Numbered from the stretch's first letter, positions 8,150 to 17,556 are shown. The stretch: DNA of 64,000 nt from CAZPKH01 sp964587165 (GCA_964587165.1 CAZPKH010000004.1:14148-78147); one strand, 5' to 3'. Notes: generated by a model not told the origin, from the sequence alone. Numbers and translations: made by a program.

Positions 8150-9070
8150 TTAGAAAAGTTTTATTGCCGGGATATACCGCTTGGGCTGGCGCTGCAGGTC
8201 GATAAGTATCGAGTCGATATGCGAGGCCGAGCTGTTGAGATTATTGTATAGCGACGGATCGCGCATCAGCAGTCCGAGCGACGAATTGTCGGAGTTGAGG
8301 CTTGCCGTTATATCGTTGAGGTGGGCGGTTATGCCGTTGATATTGCGCATGGTCGAGTCGACAGGCACGCTTTTGAGTTTGCGCGACACCTCGGCAAGGT
8401 CTTTGGATATCCCGACAAGTTCGTATGAAAACTCGTTGACATTCACCATGGTCGACGACGCATTGCTTGCTATCGAGGGGACACTGTTCATCACCCGCGC
8501 CAGTTGGGCGGTCGACACTTCAAGATTGTGCATCACCACTTCGAGCGACTGCAGCGAGTGCTTCAGGGCCGGATCGGTGGCGAGTTGATTGGCCGCCATC
8601 AGCAGCGAGTCTACCCGCGGCACTATTTCAGCCACCGAGGGGAGCATCTCGGAGGCTGCGCCCATCAGGCCGGGATCATTGACACCCTCGATCTTGTCGC
8701 CCACGCCGTAATACTCGTTGCTATTGGCCAGACGAAGCTCGACGGTGGCGGTGCCCAGAAGGCCCGACACCAGCACGGCCTTAGTCCCTTTGGGGAGGCG
8801 GAGATCTTTATCGAGACTCATCTCGATATTGAGCGCGCCGGGATTGGTATAATCGATCGAAATCTCGCGCACTTCGCCTACCTTGTAGCCGTTCACCGAC
8901 ACGGGTGCCGATGTCGACAGGCCGCTTACGTTGCTGAAACTCGTATAGTAGTAGTTTGATGCTTTAAATACGTTGATACCTTTGAGGTAGTCGATGCCGA
9001 AGAAGATCATCAGCAGGGCGATGATCACCGACACTCCGATCATGACTTCTTTGGAGAACAGTCGTTTCAT
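8150..9070 (-). CDS. MlaD/MCE family lipid-transport protein
   Basis: Periplasmic, inner-membrane-anchored MCE-domain protein of 306 residues. One N-terminal helix (EVMIGVSVIIALLMIFFGID) is followed by an MCE domain at about residues 35-115 containing the FSNVSGLSTSAPVSVNGYKVG core. The remainder is a Ser/Asn-rich helical region like the tails that form hexameric needles. In the Mla system such proteins bind lipids that an MlaFE ABC transporter moves between membranes. No mlaE or mlaF is next to it here. It lies 21 bp downstream of the amidase gene and is probably co-transcribed with it. Confidence 0.9.
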   Translation of the reverse strand: MKRLFSKEVMIGVSVIIALLMIFFGIDYLKGINVFKASNYYYTSFSNVSGLSTSAPVSVNGYKVGEVREISIDYTNPGALNIEMSLDKDLRLPKGTKAVLVSGLLGTATVELRLANSNEYYGVGDKIEGVNDPGLMGAASEMLPSVAEIVPRVDSLLMAANQLATDPALKHSLQSLEVVMHNLEVSTAQLARVMNSVPSIASNASSTMVNVNEFSYELVGISKDLAEVSRKLKSVPVDSTMRNINGITAHLNDITASLNSDNSSLGLLMRDPSLYNNLNSSASHIDSILIDLQRQPKRYIPAIKLF

Positions 9071-9091
9071 ATCTTAGAGTATGTTGTTATT

Positions 9092-10174
9092 TCATTTAAT
9101 ACGCACGCCGCCGCGGGTGGTTATCACAAATGCGTCGGGAAACAGTTTCTTCACTTCACGAAGTATCCGTGTAGCTTCGGCCGCGGTGCGGGTTTCGCCC
9201 ACGGTATATTTATATGTGCCGTTATCTTTATAGTAGTCCACGGGGCTCAGATTCTTAAACTTTGCCGACCCTTCGGGCAGGAGCCGCGGTGAGGTGAGGA
9301 ACTGCACTTTGTATAGCACCGGAGCAGCTGCATCGGCTGCTTTGGGAGCGTCTTTGCCACGCGCTGTCGTATCGGTACGTACATTCTTGGCCGGAGCCGG
9401 AGACGTCCCCCGGGGCGAGGCCTTCTTGAGATAGTTCTGCACACCGGTGGCTATGGCATCGGCCAGAGCTTGCTGTCCTTTGTCGGATTTGAGGTACTTC
9501 TCCTGCTTTTCGTTGCAAATGAAATCGAGCTCTACAAGCACGGCAGGCATCTGAGTGAACCGCAACACGAAGAAATCGCGCTTTCGCACACCCCGGCGGG
9601 TGCGTCCGGCATCGGCGGCAAGACGATCCATGATCAGCGACGCTGCCCGTGTACTCTCGGCTATCGTCCGCGCCGCATCTCTCGACGACGGCCCCGAGGC
9701 GCCGGCATCTTGCTCCGGATCTTTTGCCTCGTTGCCCGACTGCGACGCCGTGCTGAGATCGTTCTTGTTCTGCGGCACAAACACCGTAGCCCCCTCGACC
9801 GAAGAGTTTCCTTCGGACGAGTCGCAGTGTATCGATACAAAGAGGTCGGCACCGGCAGAGTTGGCCGTACGGCAACGGTCGGCAAGCGATACATATTTGT
9901 CGGATGAGCGCGTACGCACAACCCGCACATTCTTCATCTTCTTTTCGAGCAGAGAAGCCACCTTGTCGGCCACCTTCAGATTTATATCTTTCTCGTCGAC
10001 GGTGGGACCGCTGGCGCCCTTGTCGTTGCCTCCGTGCCCGGCATCGACCACCACTACAAACTCCTTTTTATCCCGCGAACCGTGAGCCGAACGCTTCTGC
10101 CGCGCACCCAGCGGAAGTGCCGCCATCATAATAATGATAGCGACGACAAGAGAGCGTAGCAGTGTCGGTTTCAT
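9092..10174 (-). CDS. N-acetylmuramoyl-L-alanine amidase with C-terminal SPOR-like domain
   Basis: Secreted zinc amidase that cleaves the bond between MurNAc and the stem peptide, splitting septal peptidoglycan. The 360-residue protein starts at the ATG at 10174 (an in-frame ATG 27 bp upstream would precede the signal peptide and lies close to the promoter). An N-terminal signal helix (LLRSLVVAIIIMMAALPL) precedes an Amidase_3 domain with the zinc ligands in VVDAGHGGNDKGA and SIHCDS and the catalytic Glu in AVLVELDFICN. After a Pro/Ala/Lys-rich linker, the last 75 residues (VLYKVQFLTS to FVITTRGGVRIK) look like a SPOR domain, which binds denuded glycan at the septum. The MCE gene follows. Confidence 0.93.
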   Translation of the reverse strand: MKPTLLRSLVVAIIIMMAALPLGARQKRSAHGSRDKKEFVVVVDAGHGGNDKGASGPTVDEKDINLKVADKVASLLEKKMKNVRVVRTRSSDKYVSLADRCRTANSAGADLFVSIHCDSSEGNSSVEGATVFVPQNKNDLSTASQSGNEAKDPEQDAGASGPSSRDAARTIAESTRAASLIMDRLAADAGRTRRGVRKRDFFVLRFTQMPAVLVELDFICNEKQEKYLKSDKGQQALADAIATGVQNYLKKASPRGTSPAPAKNVRTDTTARGKDAPKAADAAAPVLYKVQFLTSPRLLPEGSAKFKNLSPVDYYKDNGTYKYTVGETRTAAEATRILREVKKLFPDAFVITTRGGVRIK

Positions 10175-10198
10175 CGGGGAGTCGGGTAATGATTCGTG

Positions 10199-10206
10199 CA
10201 AATTTA
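10199..10206 (-). promoter_or_regulatory. -7 element for the amidase-MCE transcript
   Basis: CAAATTTA on the plus strand reads TAAATTTG on the coding strand and matches TAnnTTTG. It lies 25 bp upstream of the chosen amidase start and supports that start. No clear -33 element is seen. Confidence 0.5.
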
Positions 10207-10312
10207 CAAATTTTTATTGCGCGGCCTCACTTTTTAAACAAACTTATTCCGTTTTTGACCATCAAAAGTTCATTTACGGCGAGTTATGCCGCGGTTTTAT
10301 GACCGTCTTTTG

Positions 10313-10320
10313 TAAATTTG
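10313..10320 (+). promoter_or_regulatory. -7 element for the YjbR-family gene
   Basis: TAAATTTG matches TAnnTTTG and lies 18 bp upstream of the ATG at 10338, fixing that start codon. Confidence 0.6.
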
Positions 10321-10337
10321 CACATAAAATCACCGGT

Positions 10338-10691
10338 ATGGATATCGAACAGTTCAGAGATTACTGCCTCGCGCTTGGCGAAGTGACCGAGAAGACACCT
10401 TTCGGAAAGTTTAATGCGCGCTTTGACTCTATATTAGCTTTTTATGTCTGCGGACACATGTTCTGCTTTGTGGACATCGACGATTTCAGTTGGGTAAATC
10501 TGAAGGCCGCGCCGGCTACCGTCGAAGAGCTGCGGGATTCGCGCGAAGCTGCCCTCCCGCCCATGAACATGAGCCCTCGACACTGGGTGCAGATACGCTT
10601 CGATATGGATATAAGTGACGACGAGATCAGAAAGCTTGTAAAAGAAGCCTGCGCGATTGTAGCCTCGAAGTATTCTCCCAAGGGAAGCTGA
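10338..10691 (+). CDS. MmcQ/YjbR family protein
   Basis: Small cytosolic protein of 117 residues in the MmcQ/YjbR family, whose CyaY-like fold resembles a DNA-binding protein but whose role is unsettled. The N-terminal CLALGEVTEKTPFG motif, the VDIDDFSWVNLKA strand pair and the C-terminal MSPRHWVQIRFD segment are characteristic. The start at 10338 follows a -7 element by 18 bp; the longer reading frame upstream crosses the amidase promoter and is rejected. It is monocistronic: the nqr operon downstream has its own promoter. Confidence 0.85.
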   Translation: MDIEQFRDYCLALGEVTEKTPFGKFNARFDSILAFYVCGHMFCFVDIDDFSWVNLKAAPATVEELRDSREAALPPMNMSPRHWVQIRFDMDISDDEIRKLVKEACAIVASKYSPKGS

Positions 10692-10745
10692 TCTTTTGAC
10701 GCGCGAATTTTTTCAAAAAAAAGGCTCTCGTTCGCAAAAAATAGT

Positions 10746-10753
10746 TAAATTTG
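10746..10753 (+). promoter_or_regulatory. -7 element for the nqr operon
   Basis: TAAATTTG matches TAnnTTTG, 119 bp upstream of the nqrA ATG. The implied leader of about 110 bases contains a small hairpin at 10819-10837 (6-bp arms). No leader peptide was seen. Confidence 0.6.
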
Positions 10754-10871
10754 CAAATGGAAAGGACAGTTCCGACGCAACCGATTAACCATTAAATCGT
10801 TACCCACTTTCTACCGAGGCAGCCGCCGCGTGGCTGCGGAGATGTTTCAAATCATTGACACAAACTATCGA

Positions 10872-12215
10872 ATGAGAACTATCCATTTGAAAAGAGGTGT
10901 TGACCTCAAACTCCGGGGACAGGTGACCGACACTACACCCGTCATGGTGCCCACATCGCGTATAGCCATTACGCCCGACGACTTCCCCGGATTTATCCCC
11001 AAAGCTGCCGTGAAGGCCGGCGACACCGTTGAGCCCGGCTCGACACTTATGTTTGACAAGCTGCATCCGCAGGTGAGCCTTATCTCGCCCGTGGCAGGTA
11101 CTGTCGAGGAGGTGGTGCGCGGCGAGCGCCGCAAGATCGAGAGAGTGATCGTGCGCGTGGCATCGCAGGGCGCTGATCCCGTGAAAGTCGACATAGGCGA
11201 TGCGGCCACCGACGAAGCCGCTCTGCGCCATGCCATGCAGAGATACGGCATATGGACGGCGATGCGCCAGCGGCCTTACGACATTGTGCCGGCCGACACC
11301 GACTGTCGTCCGCGCGATATATTCGTCACCACTTTCGATTCAGCTCCTCTCGCGCCCAACCTTATGGCCGGAGTCGACATGCGCTTCGTAGAGGCCGGCA
11401 TCAAGGCGCTCGGGCGCCTCACCGACGGCAAAGTATACGTGTCGGTGCGCAAAGGTGGCCCGACGGCTATCGAGGGCGCCGAGATCGTGATGTTCGAAGG
11501 GAAGCACCCCGCCGGCAATCCCGGCGTGCAGGCTGCCAACATCGACCCCGTAAACAAAGGCGAAATCATCTGGACACTCTCCATCACCACCGTCAACAAC
11601 TTAGGGCGCCTGCTGCTCGAGAAAGAAGTGCCGGCGACCACCGACGTGGCTGTCACGGGCCCCGAAATCAGCTCGCCGGCCATCATCACTACCTATATAG
11701 GCGCTGAAGTGGCACCGCTGCTCAAAGGGCGTGTTTGCGACGACGGTGTGAACCACCGCACAATCTCCGGCAACGTCCTTACGGGGTATCGTATCGACGC
11801 TGCCGACGGCTTCATACGCTTCCCCTACCGCCAGATCACGGTGATAGCCGAAGGCGACGATGCCGACGAGTTCATGGGGTGGGCATCGCCGGGTCTGAGC
11901 AAGATGAGCCAGAGCCGCACGTTCCTGTCGTCGCTGCTGCCGGGGCGTCGGTTCGCTCCCGACGCACGTCTGCACGGCGGCCGCCGCGCCATGATCATGT
12001 CGGGCGAGTACGACAAGGTATTCCCGATGGATATACTGCCCGAACAGCTTATCAAAGCGATACTGGCCCGCGACATCGACCGCATGGAGCAGCTCGGCAT
12101 CTACGAGGTGGCTCCCGAAGATTTTGCAGCTGCCGAATATGCCGACCCCTCGAAGCTCGAGCTGCAGAAGATCGTGCGCGAAGGACTCGACTATCTCCGC
12201 AAAGAGCTTGAGTGA
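10872..12215 (+). CDS. nqrA: Na+-translocating NADH:quinone reductase subunit A
   Basis: Peripheral cytoplasmic subunit of the Na+-pumping NADH:ubiquinone oxidoreductase; NqrA contributes to the quinone site. The protein is 447 residues from the ATG at 10872. That start is preferred over the GTG at 10830 because NqrA proteins begin with the short strand seen here (MRTIHLKRGVDLKLRG). Family segments include FPGFIPKAAVKAGDTVEPGS, a barrel-sandwich region, and PGNPGVQ-like HPAGNPGVQAANIDPV in the middle. It is the first gene of nqrABCDEF, all on the plus strand and evenly spaced. Confidence 0.96.
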   Translation: MRTIHLKRGVDLKLRGQVTDTTPVMVPTSRIAITPDDFPGFIPKAAVKAGDTVEPGSTLMFDKLHPQVSLISPVAGTVEEVVRGERRKIERVIVRVASQGADPVKVDIGDAATDEAALRHAMQRYGIWTAMRQRPYDIVPADTDCRPRDIFVTTFDSAPLAPNLMAGVDMRFVEAGIKALGRLTDGKVYVSVRKGGPTAIEGAEIVMFEGKHPAGNPGVQAANIDPVNKGEIIWTLSITTVNNLGRLLLEKEVPATTDVAVTGPEISSPAIITTYIGAEVAPLLKGRVCDDGVNHRTISGNVLTGYRIDAADGFIRFPYRQITVIAEGDDADEFMGWASPGLSKMSQSRTFLSSLLPGRRFAPDARLHGGRRAMIMSGEYDKVFPMDILPEQLIKAILARDIDRMEQLGIYEVAPEDFAAAEYADPSKLELQKIVREGLDYLRKELE

Positions 12216-12265
12216 CCACCCTATCACATTGACAGACAAAACAATACACAAAACATACACCTACA

Positions 12266-13483
12266 GTGAAAGCACTTAGAAAACTAATAGACCGTGCCAA
12301 GCCTCACTTTGAGGAGGGAGGACGCCTCCACGCGCTGCATTCGGTGTTCGACGGGTTCGAGACATTCCTCTTCACCCCGAACACTACGTCGCAGTCGGGA
12401 TCTCATGTGCACGACTCGCTCGACTCCAAGCGTGTGATGATAATCGTGGTGGCCGCTCTGCTGCCGTGCCTGCTCTTCGGCATGTACAACACCGGCTATC
12501 AGAACCTGCTCGGCGCAGGTGCCACATCGTTTCCGTTCTGGAGCATAATGCTCTACGGCTTTTTAGCCGTGCTGCCCCGCATCGTAGTGGCCTATGTAGT
12601 GGGCCTCGGCATCGAGTTTGTGGTGGCTCAGTGGCGCAAGGAGGAGATACAGGAGGGATTTCTGGTGACAGGTATCCTGATCCCCCTCATCTGCCCGATC
12701 GAGACTCCCCTGTGGATGATCGCCGTCGCCACGGCCTTCTCGGTGATATTTGCCAAGGAGGTGTTCGGTGGCACAGGTTTCAATATATTTAATGTGGCGC
12801 TGATCACCCGCGCATTCCTCTTCTTCGCCTATCCGGCGCAGATGTCGGGCGACAAGGTATTCATATCGACCGAGCCGATATTGGGCGTGGGCGAGCATGT
12901 CAACCTGATGGCCGACGGCATCTCCGGAGCTACCCCTCTTGGGCAGCTCGCCATACACAGCGGCGGAGCCTTCACCCCCACCAATATAGTGGGCGGCCCG
13001 ATCTCCACATGGGATGCGTTCTTAGGGCTGATACCGGGATCGTTCGGCGAGACTTCGACGCTTTGCGTGCTCATCGGCGCACTTATCCTGCTGATCTCAG
13101 GGATAGCTTCGTGGCGCATCATGCTCTCGGTATTCGTCGGCGGTCTGGCTATGGGATATATAGCCAACGTATTTGCCACACCGACCTATCCGGCATCGTT
13201 CCTTAACCCCATCGACCAGATATGCTTCGGCGGCTTCGCGTTTGCAGCCGTATTCATGGCCACCGACCCTGTGACCGGCGCACGCACCAATACCGGAAAA
13301 TATATCTACGGCTTCCTGATAGGCGTAATAGCCATCCTTATCCGAGTGTACAACAACGGCTACCCCGAGGGTGCCATGCTCGCGGTACTGCTGATGAACG
13401 CCTTCGCTCCGCTGATCGACTACTGCGTGGTGCAGTCGAATGTGCGCCGCCGTATGCGCCGCCTGCGCCAGCGTCAGGCCTGA
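12266..13483 (+). CDS. nqrB: Na+-translocating NADH:quinone reductase subunit B
   Basis: Membrane subunit of 405 residues with about ten helices, carrying covalently bound FMN and riboflavin, central to coupling electron flow to Na+ transport. The flavinylation motif is seen as DGISGATPLGQL near residue 220, where the Thr is the attachment site used by the ApbE flavin transferase. The N-terminus (KALRKLIDRAKPHFEEGG) is typical. Start codon is GTG at 12266, 50 bp after nqrA. No apbE gene lies in the window. Confidence 0.96.
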   Translation: MKALRKLIDRAKPHFEEGGRLHALHSVFDGFETFLFTPNTTSQSGSHVHDSLDSKRVMIIVVAALLPCLLFGMYNTGYQNLLGAGATSFPFWSIMLYGFLAVLPRIVVAYVVGLGIEFVVAQWRKEEIQEGFLVTGILIPLICPIETPLWMIAVATAFSVIFAKEVFGGTGFNIFNVALITRAFLFFAYPAQMSGDKVFISTEPILGVGEHVNLMADGISGATPLGQLAIHSGGAFTPTNIVGGPISTWDAFLGLIPGSFGETSTLCVLIGALILLISGIASWRIMLSVFVGGLAMGYIANVFATPTYPASFLNPIDQICFGGFAFAAVFMATDPVTGARTNTGKYIYGFLIGVIAILIRVYNNGYPEGAMLAVLLMNAFAPLIDYCVVQSNVRRRMRRLRQRQA

Positions 13484-13524
13484 TGACTCAAATACTTTGA
13501 CACATTGATATACCCTGAAATCTC

Positions 13525-14232
13525 ATGAACAAGCAAAGTAGCACATATACAGTAATCTACATCATCGTCCTGGTGGTTGTGGTAGGTGCCGCGCTGGCAT
13601 TCACCTCGCTCGGGCTGAAAGATCGTCAGACCGACAACGCCAACGCCGACAAGATGCGCCAGATACTCGCTTCGGTATACATCGACCCGGCAAAGGGTCA
13701 GGAAGCCGAGACGTTCGATAAATATATCGTAAAGCAATTTTTAGTGGACGAGAACGGCAGCGAAGTGGCCGGCGACGCATTCAGCGTGCAGATGGACAAA
13801 CAGATAAAGCTCCCTCAGGCCAAACGTCTGCTGCCGGTGTTTGAGTGCCGCCTCGACGACGGACAGACAAAATACATCATCCCCGTCTACGGAGCAGGCC
13901 TCTGGGGCCCGATATGGGGATACCTCGCCTTCAATTCCGACGGTTCGACCATCTACGGCGCATTCTTCGCCCATCAGGGTGAGACACCCGGACTCGGTGC
14001 CGAAATCGAGAAGCCCGCTTTCTCCGACCAGTTCAAGGGCAAGCAGGTGTGGAAAGACGGCAAATTCTACCCCATCGAGGTTGTAAAAGCCGGCCTCAAG
14101 CCCACCAACCCCGACGTGGACTATGTGGACGGCGTGACCGGCGGAACAATCACATCAAAAGGCGTGGGCGCTATGATCGACAACTGCCTGATGCCCTATC
14201 GCCTCTATCTGGAATCACTAAACCGAAAATAA
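13525..14232 (+). CDS. nqrC: Na+-translocating NADH:quinone reductase subunit C
   Basis: Subunit of 235 residues with one N-terminal helix (TYTVIYIIVLVVVVGAALAF) and a periplasmic FMN-binding domain. The ApbE flavinylation motif appears as DGVTGGTITSKGV at about residues 205-217, with the second Thr the expected FMN anchor. The GLWGPIWGYLAF segment is conserved in NqrC and RnfG. It lies 41 bp after nqrB and 12 bp before nqrD. Confidence 0.95.
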   Translation: MNKQSSTYTVIYIIVLVVVVGAALAFTSLGLKDRQTDNANADKMRQILASVYIDPAKGQEAETFDKYIVKQFLVDENGSEVAGDAFSVQMDKQIKLPQAKRLLPVFECRLDDGQTKYIIPVYGAGLWGPIWGYLAFNSDGSTIYGAFFAHQGETPGLGAEIEKPAFSDQFKGKQVWKDGKFYPIEVVKAGLKPTNPDVDYVDGVTGGTITSKGVGAMIDNCLMPYRLYLESLNRK

Positions 14233-14244
14233 CTCCACGCAGAT

Positions 14245-14871
14245 ATGGCTGAAAAAATATCAAACCGTTCAGTATTCTTCAATCCATTCTCGAAGGATAA
14301 CCCCGTGATCGTTCAGGTGCTCGGCATCTGCTCGGTGCTTGCCGTGACCGCAAAACTTGAACCGGCCATCGTGATGGGTGTATCGGTGATCGCGGTGCTC
14401 GCTTTTGCCAACGTGATAATATCGCTCATCCGCAAGACCATACCCACCTCGGTGCGCATCATAGTGCAGCTTGTGGTAGTGGCAGGCCTTGTGGTGATCG
14501 TCGACCAGCTTCTGAAAGCGTTCGCCTACGACGTGTCGAAACAGCTCTCCGTCTTTATCGGTCTTATCATCACCAACTGTATATTGATGGGACGCCTCGA
14601 AGCATTTGCCCTGGCCAATCGCCCCTGGCCGTCATTCCTCGACGGTGTGGGCAACGGTATCGGCTACGCCCTGATACTGATAATTGCCGGTTTCTTCCGC
14701 GAGCTCCTCGGCTCGGGCACACTGCTCGGCCATCAGGTCATACCGCAGGCTTGCTACGATGCCGGCTATGTAAACAACGGCCTTATGATTCTCCCTCCCA
14801 TGGCTCTTATCGTAGTGGCTTGCATCATTTGGGTACACCGCTCGCGCAACAAAGACCTTCAGGAGTCTTGA
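14245..14871 (+). CDS. nqrD: Na+-translocating NADH:quinone reductase subunit D
   Basis: Six-helix membrane subunit of 208 residues, homologous to RnfE and paralogous to NqrE with inverted topology. The pair contributes the intramembrane iron centre. Clear family segments are NPVIVQVLGICSVLAVT at the N-terminus and FIGLIITNCILMGRLEAFA with the conserved Cys in the fourth helix. The second conserved Cys is in the first helix (GICSVLA). Confidence 0.95.
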   Translation: MAEKISNRSVFFNPFSKDNPVIVQVLGICSVLAVTAKLEPAIVMGVSVIAVLAFANVIISLIRKTIPTSVRIIVQLVVVAGLVVIVDQLLKAFAYDVSKQLSVFIGLIITNCILMGRLEAFALANRPWPSFLDGVGNGIGYALILIIAGFFRELLGSGTLLGHQVIPQACYDAGYVNNGLMILPPMALIVVACIIWVHRSRNKDLQES

Positions 14872-14915
14872 CACTTCATTATCACCTCACACTAATGTTC
14901 TGACATTCAATCACA

Positions 14916-15533
14916 ATGGAGAATTTCAATATATTCATTAGGTCGATATTCGTCGACAACATGGTGTTTGCCTACTTCCTGGGCATGTGCTCGTTTCTCG
15001 CCGTGTCGAAAAACGTCAAGACAGCCTTCGGCCTGGGCATAGCCGTCACGTTCATGCTCGTGGTGACACTCCCCATCAACTATCTGATGAACACTTACGT
15101 GCTGCAGGAAGGAGCCCTGAAGTGGCTCTCGCCTGATTTCGCAACCGTCGACCTCAGCTTCCTGTCGCTCATTATGTTTATTGCCGTGATAGCTTCGATG
15201 ACACAGCTCGTCGAGATGGCCGTCGAGAAATATTCGCCGGCTCTATACTCGTCGCTCGGCATCTTCCTGCCGCTTATCGCCGTCAACTGTGCTATACTCG
15301 GCGGCTCGCTCTTCATGCAGCAGCGCGACTTCCCCGACGTGCTCACAGCCGTATGTGCAGGCGGTGGCTGGGGTATCGGCTGGCTTCTGGCTATCTGTGC
15401 CGTGGCTGCCATACGCGAGCGCCTGGCCACATACTCCAACATCCCCGGCCCGCTCCGCGGCATAGGCATCACATTCATACTCACGGCTCTGATGGGTATC
15501 GCATTCATGAGTTTCCTCGGCATAAAAATCTGA
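14916..15533 (+). CDS. nqrE: Na+-translocating NADH:quinone reductase subunit E
   Basis: Six-helix membrane subunit of 205 residues, partner of NqrD. The conserved cysteine helices are visible as YFLGMCSFLAVSKNVKTA near the N-terminus and PLIAVNCAILGGSLFM in the middle; these cysteines ligate the intramembrane iron centre in known Nqr structures. The spacing to nqrF is 6 bp, consistent with one polycistronic message. Confidence 0.95.
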   Translation: MENFNIFIRSIFVDNMVFAYFLGMCSFLAVSKNVKTAFGLGIAVTFMLVVTLPINYLMNTYVLQEGALKWLSPDFATVDLSFLSLIMFIAVIASMTQLVEMAVEKYSPALYSSLGIFLPLIAVNCAILGGSLFMQQRDFPDVLTAVCAGGGWGIGWLLAICAVAAIRERLATYSNIPGPLRGIGITFILTALMGIAFMSFLGIKI

Positions 15534-15539
15534 CGCATC

Positions 15540-16856
15540 ATGACTACTCTCAATATTTTACAGCTCATCCCGGCCGCATCCTCCGGCCAGCTCACTGTGA
15601 TGGCCGGCGTGGGTATATTTCTGCTGGTCACACTTGCCCTCGTCGCAATCCTGCTTGTAGCCAAGCACTTCCTTGTGCATCAGGGTAAAGTGAAAATCGA
15701 TATCAACTCCGGAAAACGCGAAGTGGAAGCCGACTCGGGCGCATCTCTTCTATCGACCCTCGCCACTGCCGACGTATTCCTTCCGTCGGCCTGCGGCGGC
15801 AAGGGCAGCTGCGCCCAGTGCAAGTGTCAGGTATTCGAGGGCGGAGGCGACATACTCCCCACCGAGCAGGTGCACTTCTCGCGCAAAGAGGTGCAGGATC
15901 ACTGGCGCCTCGGCTGTCAGGTGAAGGTGAAGGAGAACATGAAGATCGGTATCCCCGCATCGGTGCTCGACATCAAGGAGTGGGAGTGCGAGGTGATCTC
16001 AAACAAGAATGTGGCTACTTTCATCAAAGAGTTTATCGTAGCTCTACCCAAGGGTGCACATATGGACTTCATCCCCGGGTCGTACGCTCAGATAAAGATA
16101 CCCCCCTACTCGATGGACTATAATGTGGACATCGACAAAGAGTCGATCGGCGCCGAGTATCTGCCGGCATGGGAGAAATTCGGACTCTTCGGCCTCAAAT
16201 GTCAAAACACCGAAACCACTGTGCGCGCCTACTCGATGGCCAACTATCCGGAGGAGGGCGACCGCATAATGCTCACGGTGCGTATCGCCACACCGCCTTT
16301 CAAACCGAAACCGCAGGTGGGATTCATGGACGTGATGCCCGGTATTGCCTCAAGCTATATCTTCACACTCAAGCCCGGCGACAAGGTGCTGATGTCAGGC
16401 CCTTACGGCGACTTCCACCCCATAGTCGACTCAAAAGCCGAGATGATGTGGATAGGCGGTGGCGCCGGTATGGCACCGCTGCGTGCACAGATCATGTGGA
16501 TGACAAAGACCCTGCATACTACCGACCGTGTGATGAACTACTTCTACGGCGCACGCGCCCTCAACGAGGTGTTCTACCTGCAGGACTTCCTGCAGCTGGA
16601 GAAAGAGTTCCCCAACTTCAAGTTCCATCTCGCCCTCGACCGCCCCGACCCTGCTGCCGACGCTGCAGGCGTGAAGTACACCCCCGGATTCGTACATCAG
16701 GTGATCTACGACACATACCTCAAAGATCATGAGAACCCCGAAGATATAGAGTACTACATGTGCGGCCCCGGCCCGATGTCGGCAGCCGTCAACAACATGC
16801 TCTACAACCTCGGCGTAGAGCCTTCATCCATACACTACGACAACTTCGGCGGCTGA
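15540..16856 (+). CDS. nqrF: Na+-translocating NADH:quinone reductase subunit F
   Basis: NADH-oxidising subunit of 438 residues. An N-terminal membrane helix is followed by a [2Fe-2S] ferredoxin domain with cysteines in SACGGKGSCAQCKC and LGCQ (residues about 80-130), then a ferredoxin-reductase-like module with the FAD motif RAYSMANYP and the NADH-binding GGGAGMAPLRAQ and YMCGPGPM segments. Electrons enter here from NADH and pass to the flavins of NqrC and NqrB. It is the last gene of the operon; a strong bidirectional terminator follows. Confidence 0.97.
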   Translation: MTTLNILQLIPAASSGQLTVMAGVGIFLLVTLALVAILLVAKHFLVHQGKVKIDINSGKREVEADSGASLLSTLATADVFLPSACGGKGSCAQCKCQVFEGGGDILPTEQVHFSRKEVQDHWRLGCQVKVKENMKIGIPASVLDIKEWECEVISNKNVATFIKEFIVALPKGAHMDFIPGSYAQIKIPPYSMDYNVDIDKESIGAEYLPAWEKFGLFGLKCQNTETTVRAYSMANYPEEGDRIMLTVRIATPPFKPKPQVGFMDVMPGIASSYIFTLKPGDKVLMSGPYGDFHPIVDSKAEMMWIGGGAGMAPLRAQIMWMTKTLHTTDRVMNYFYGARALNEVFYLQDFLQLEKEFPNFKFHLALDRPDPAADAAGVKYTPGFVHQVIYDTYLKDHENPEDIEYYMCGPGPMSAAVNNMLYNLGVEPSSIHYDNFGG

Positions 16857-16868
16857 TCCCTAAAACTA

Positions 16869-16911
16869 AAACAGGAGGCAAACACTTTTGAATCGTGTTT
16901 GCCTCCTGTTT
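16869..16911. terminator. Bidirectional intrinsic terminator between nqrF and hisIE
   Basis: Perfect 17-bp inverted repeat (16869-16885 and 16895-16911) with a 9-base loop, bounded by A and T residues on both sides. It lies between the convergent nqr and his operons, 12 bp past nqrF and 48 bp past hisIE, and can terminate both transcripts. Confidence 0.85.
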
Positions 16912-16959
16912 ATTTGATAGGACTCGTGCTCCAAAGTGGGTGGATAAAAAAGGAAAGAA

Positions 16960-17556
16960 CTAATGGCGTAGTGAAAGTTCGGACTCGAGGTCGTCGAGGC
17001 CGACACCCATCTGTCGGCAGAGCACCAGGAGGTGGAATATCAGGTCGCCGGCTTCGTAGATGAAACGCGAACGATTGCCGTCGACAGCTTCTATTATGAC
17101 TTCCGTGGCTTCTTCACCGACCTTTTTGGAGATAGCTTTCACGCCCTTTATGAACAGGCGCGTAGTGTAGGAGTTTTCGGGCATCTCTTCTTTGCGTTTT
17201 GCCACTATCTGCTCGAGCCGACGGATGAAGCCCTCCGACTCAGGGGTGTCGAAGCATGATGTAGTGCCTCGATGACATGTAGGACCAATGGGATTTGCCT
17301 TCACTAAGAGAGCGTCTGAGTCGCAATCGGGATACATATCTACAAGCTGGAGATAATGACCGGATGTCTCCCCCTTGGTCCATAACCGGCTGCGTGTCCG
17401 CGACCAGAATGTGACGTGACCGGTCTCGACGGTACGGTCGAAAGCCTCACGGTTCATATATCCGAGCATCAGCACTTTAAGAGTGACGGCATCTTGCACT
17501 ATCACCGGGAGGAGAGAGTCGGCAAGTTTTGAGAAATTAAAATCATCGAAGGTCAT
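16960..17556 (-). CDS. hisIE: Bifunctional phosphoribosyl-AMP cyclohydrolase / phosphoribosyl-ATP pyrophosphatase
   Basis: Fused HisI-HisE enzyme of 198 residues catalysing steps 2 and 3 of histidine synthesis. The HisI half (about residues 1-110) has the substrate segment GYMNREAFDRTVETGHVTFWSR-type core and zinc ligands in YPDCDSDALL and GPTCHRGTTSCF. The HisE half (about 115-198) has the helix PENSYTTRLFIKG and the Glu-rich GEEATEVIIEA pyrophosphohydrolase motif. It is the last gene of the his operon, 33 bp after hisF. Confidence 0.96.
   Translation of the reverse strand: MTFDDFNFSKLADSLLPVIVQDAVTLKVLMLGYMNREAFDRTVETGHVTFWSRTRSRLWTKGETSGHYLQLVDMYPDCDSDALLVKANPIGPTCHRGTTSCFDTPESEGFIRRLEQIVAKRKEEMPENSYTTRLFIKGVKAISKKVGEEATEVIIEAVDGNRSRFIYEAGDLIFHLLVLCRQMGVGLDDLESELSLRH

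Noticed and set aside
9247..9930. Several short frames in and around the amidase gene
   Set aside because: All lie within the amidase coding region in other frames, with no supporting promoter or homology.
10754..10871. Riboswitch or leader peptide in the nqr 5' leader
   Set aside because: Only small hairpins (10782-10799 and 10819-10837) are present; no known riboswitch pattern, biased small frame or terminator.
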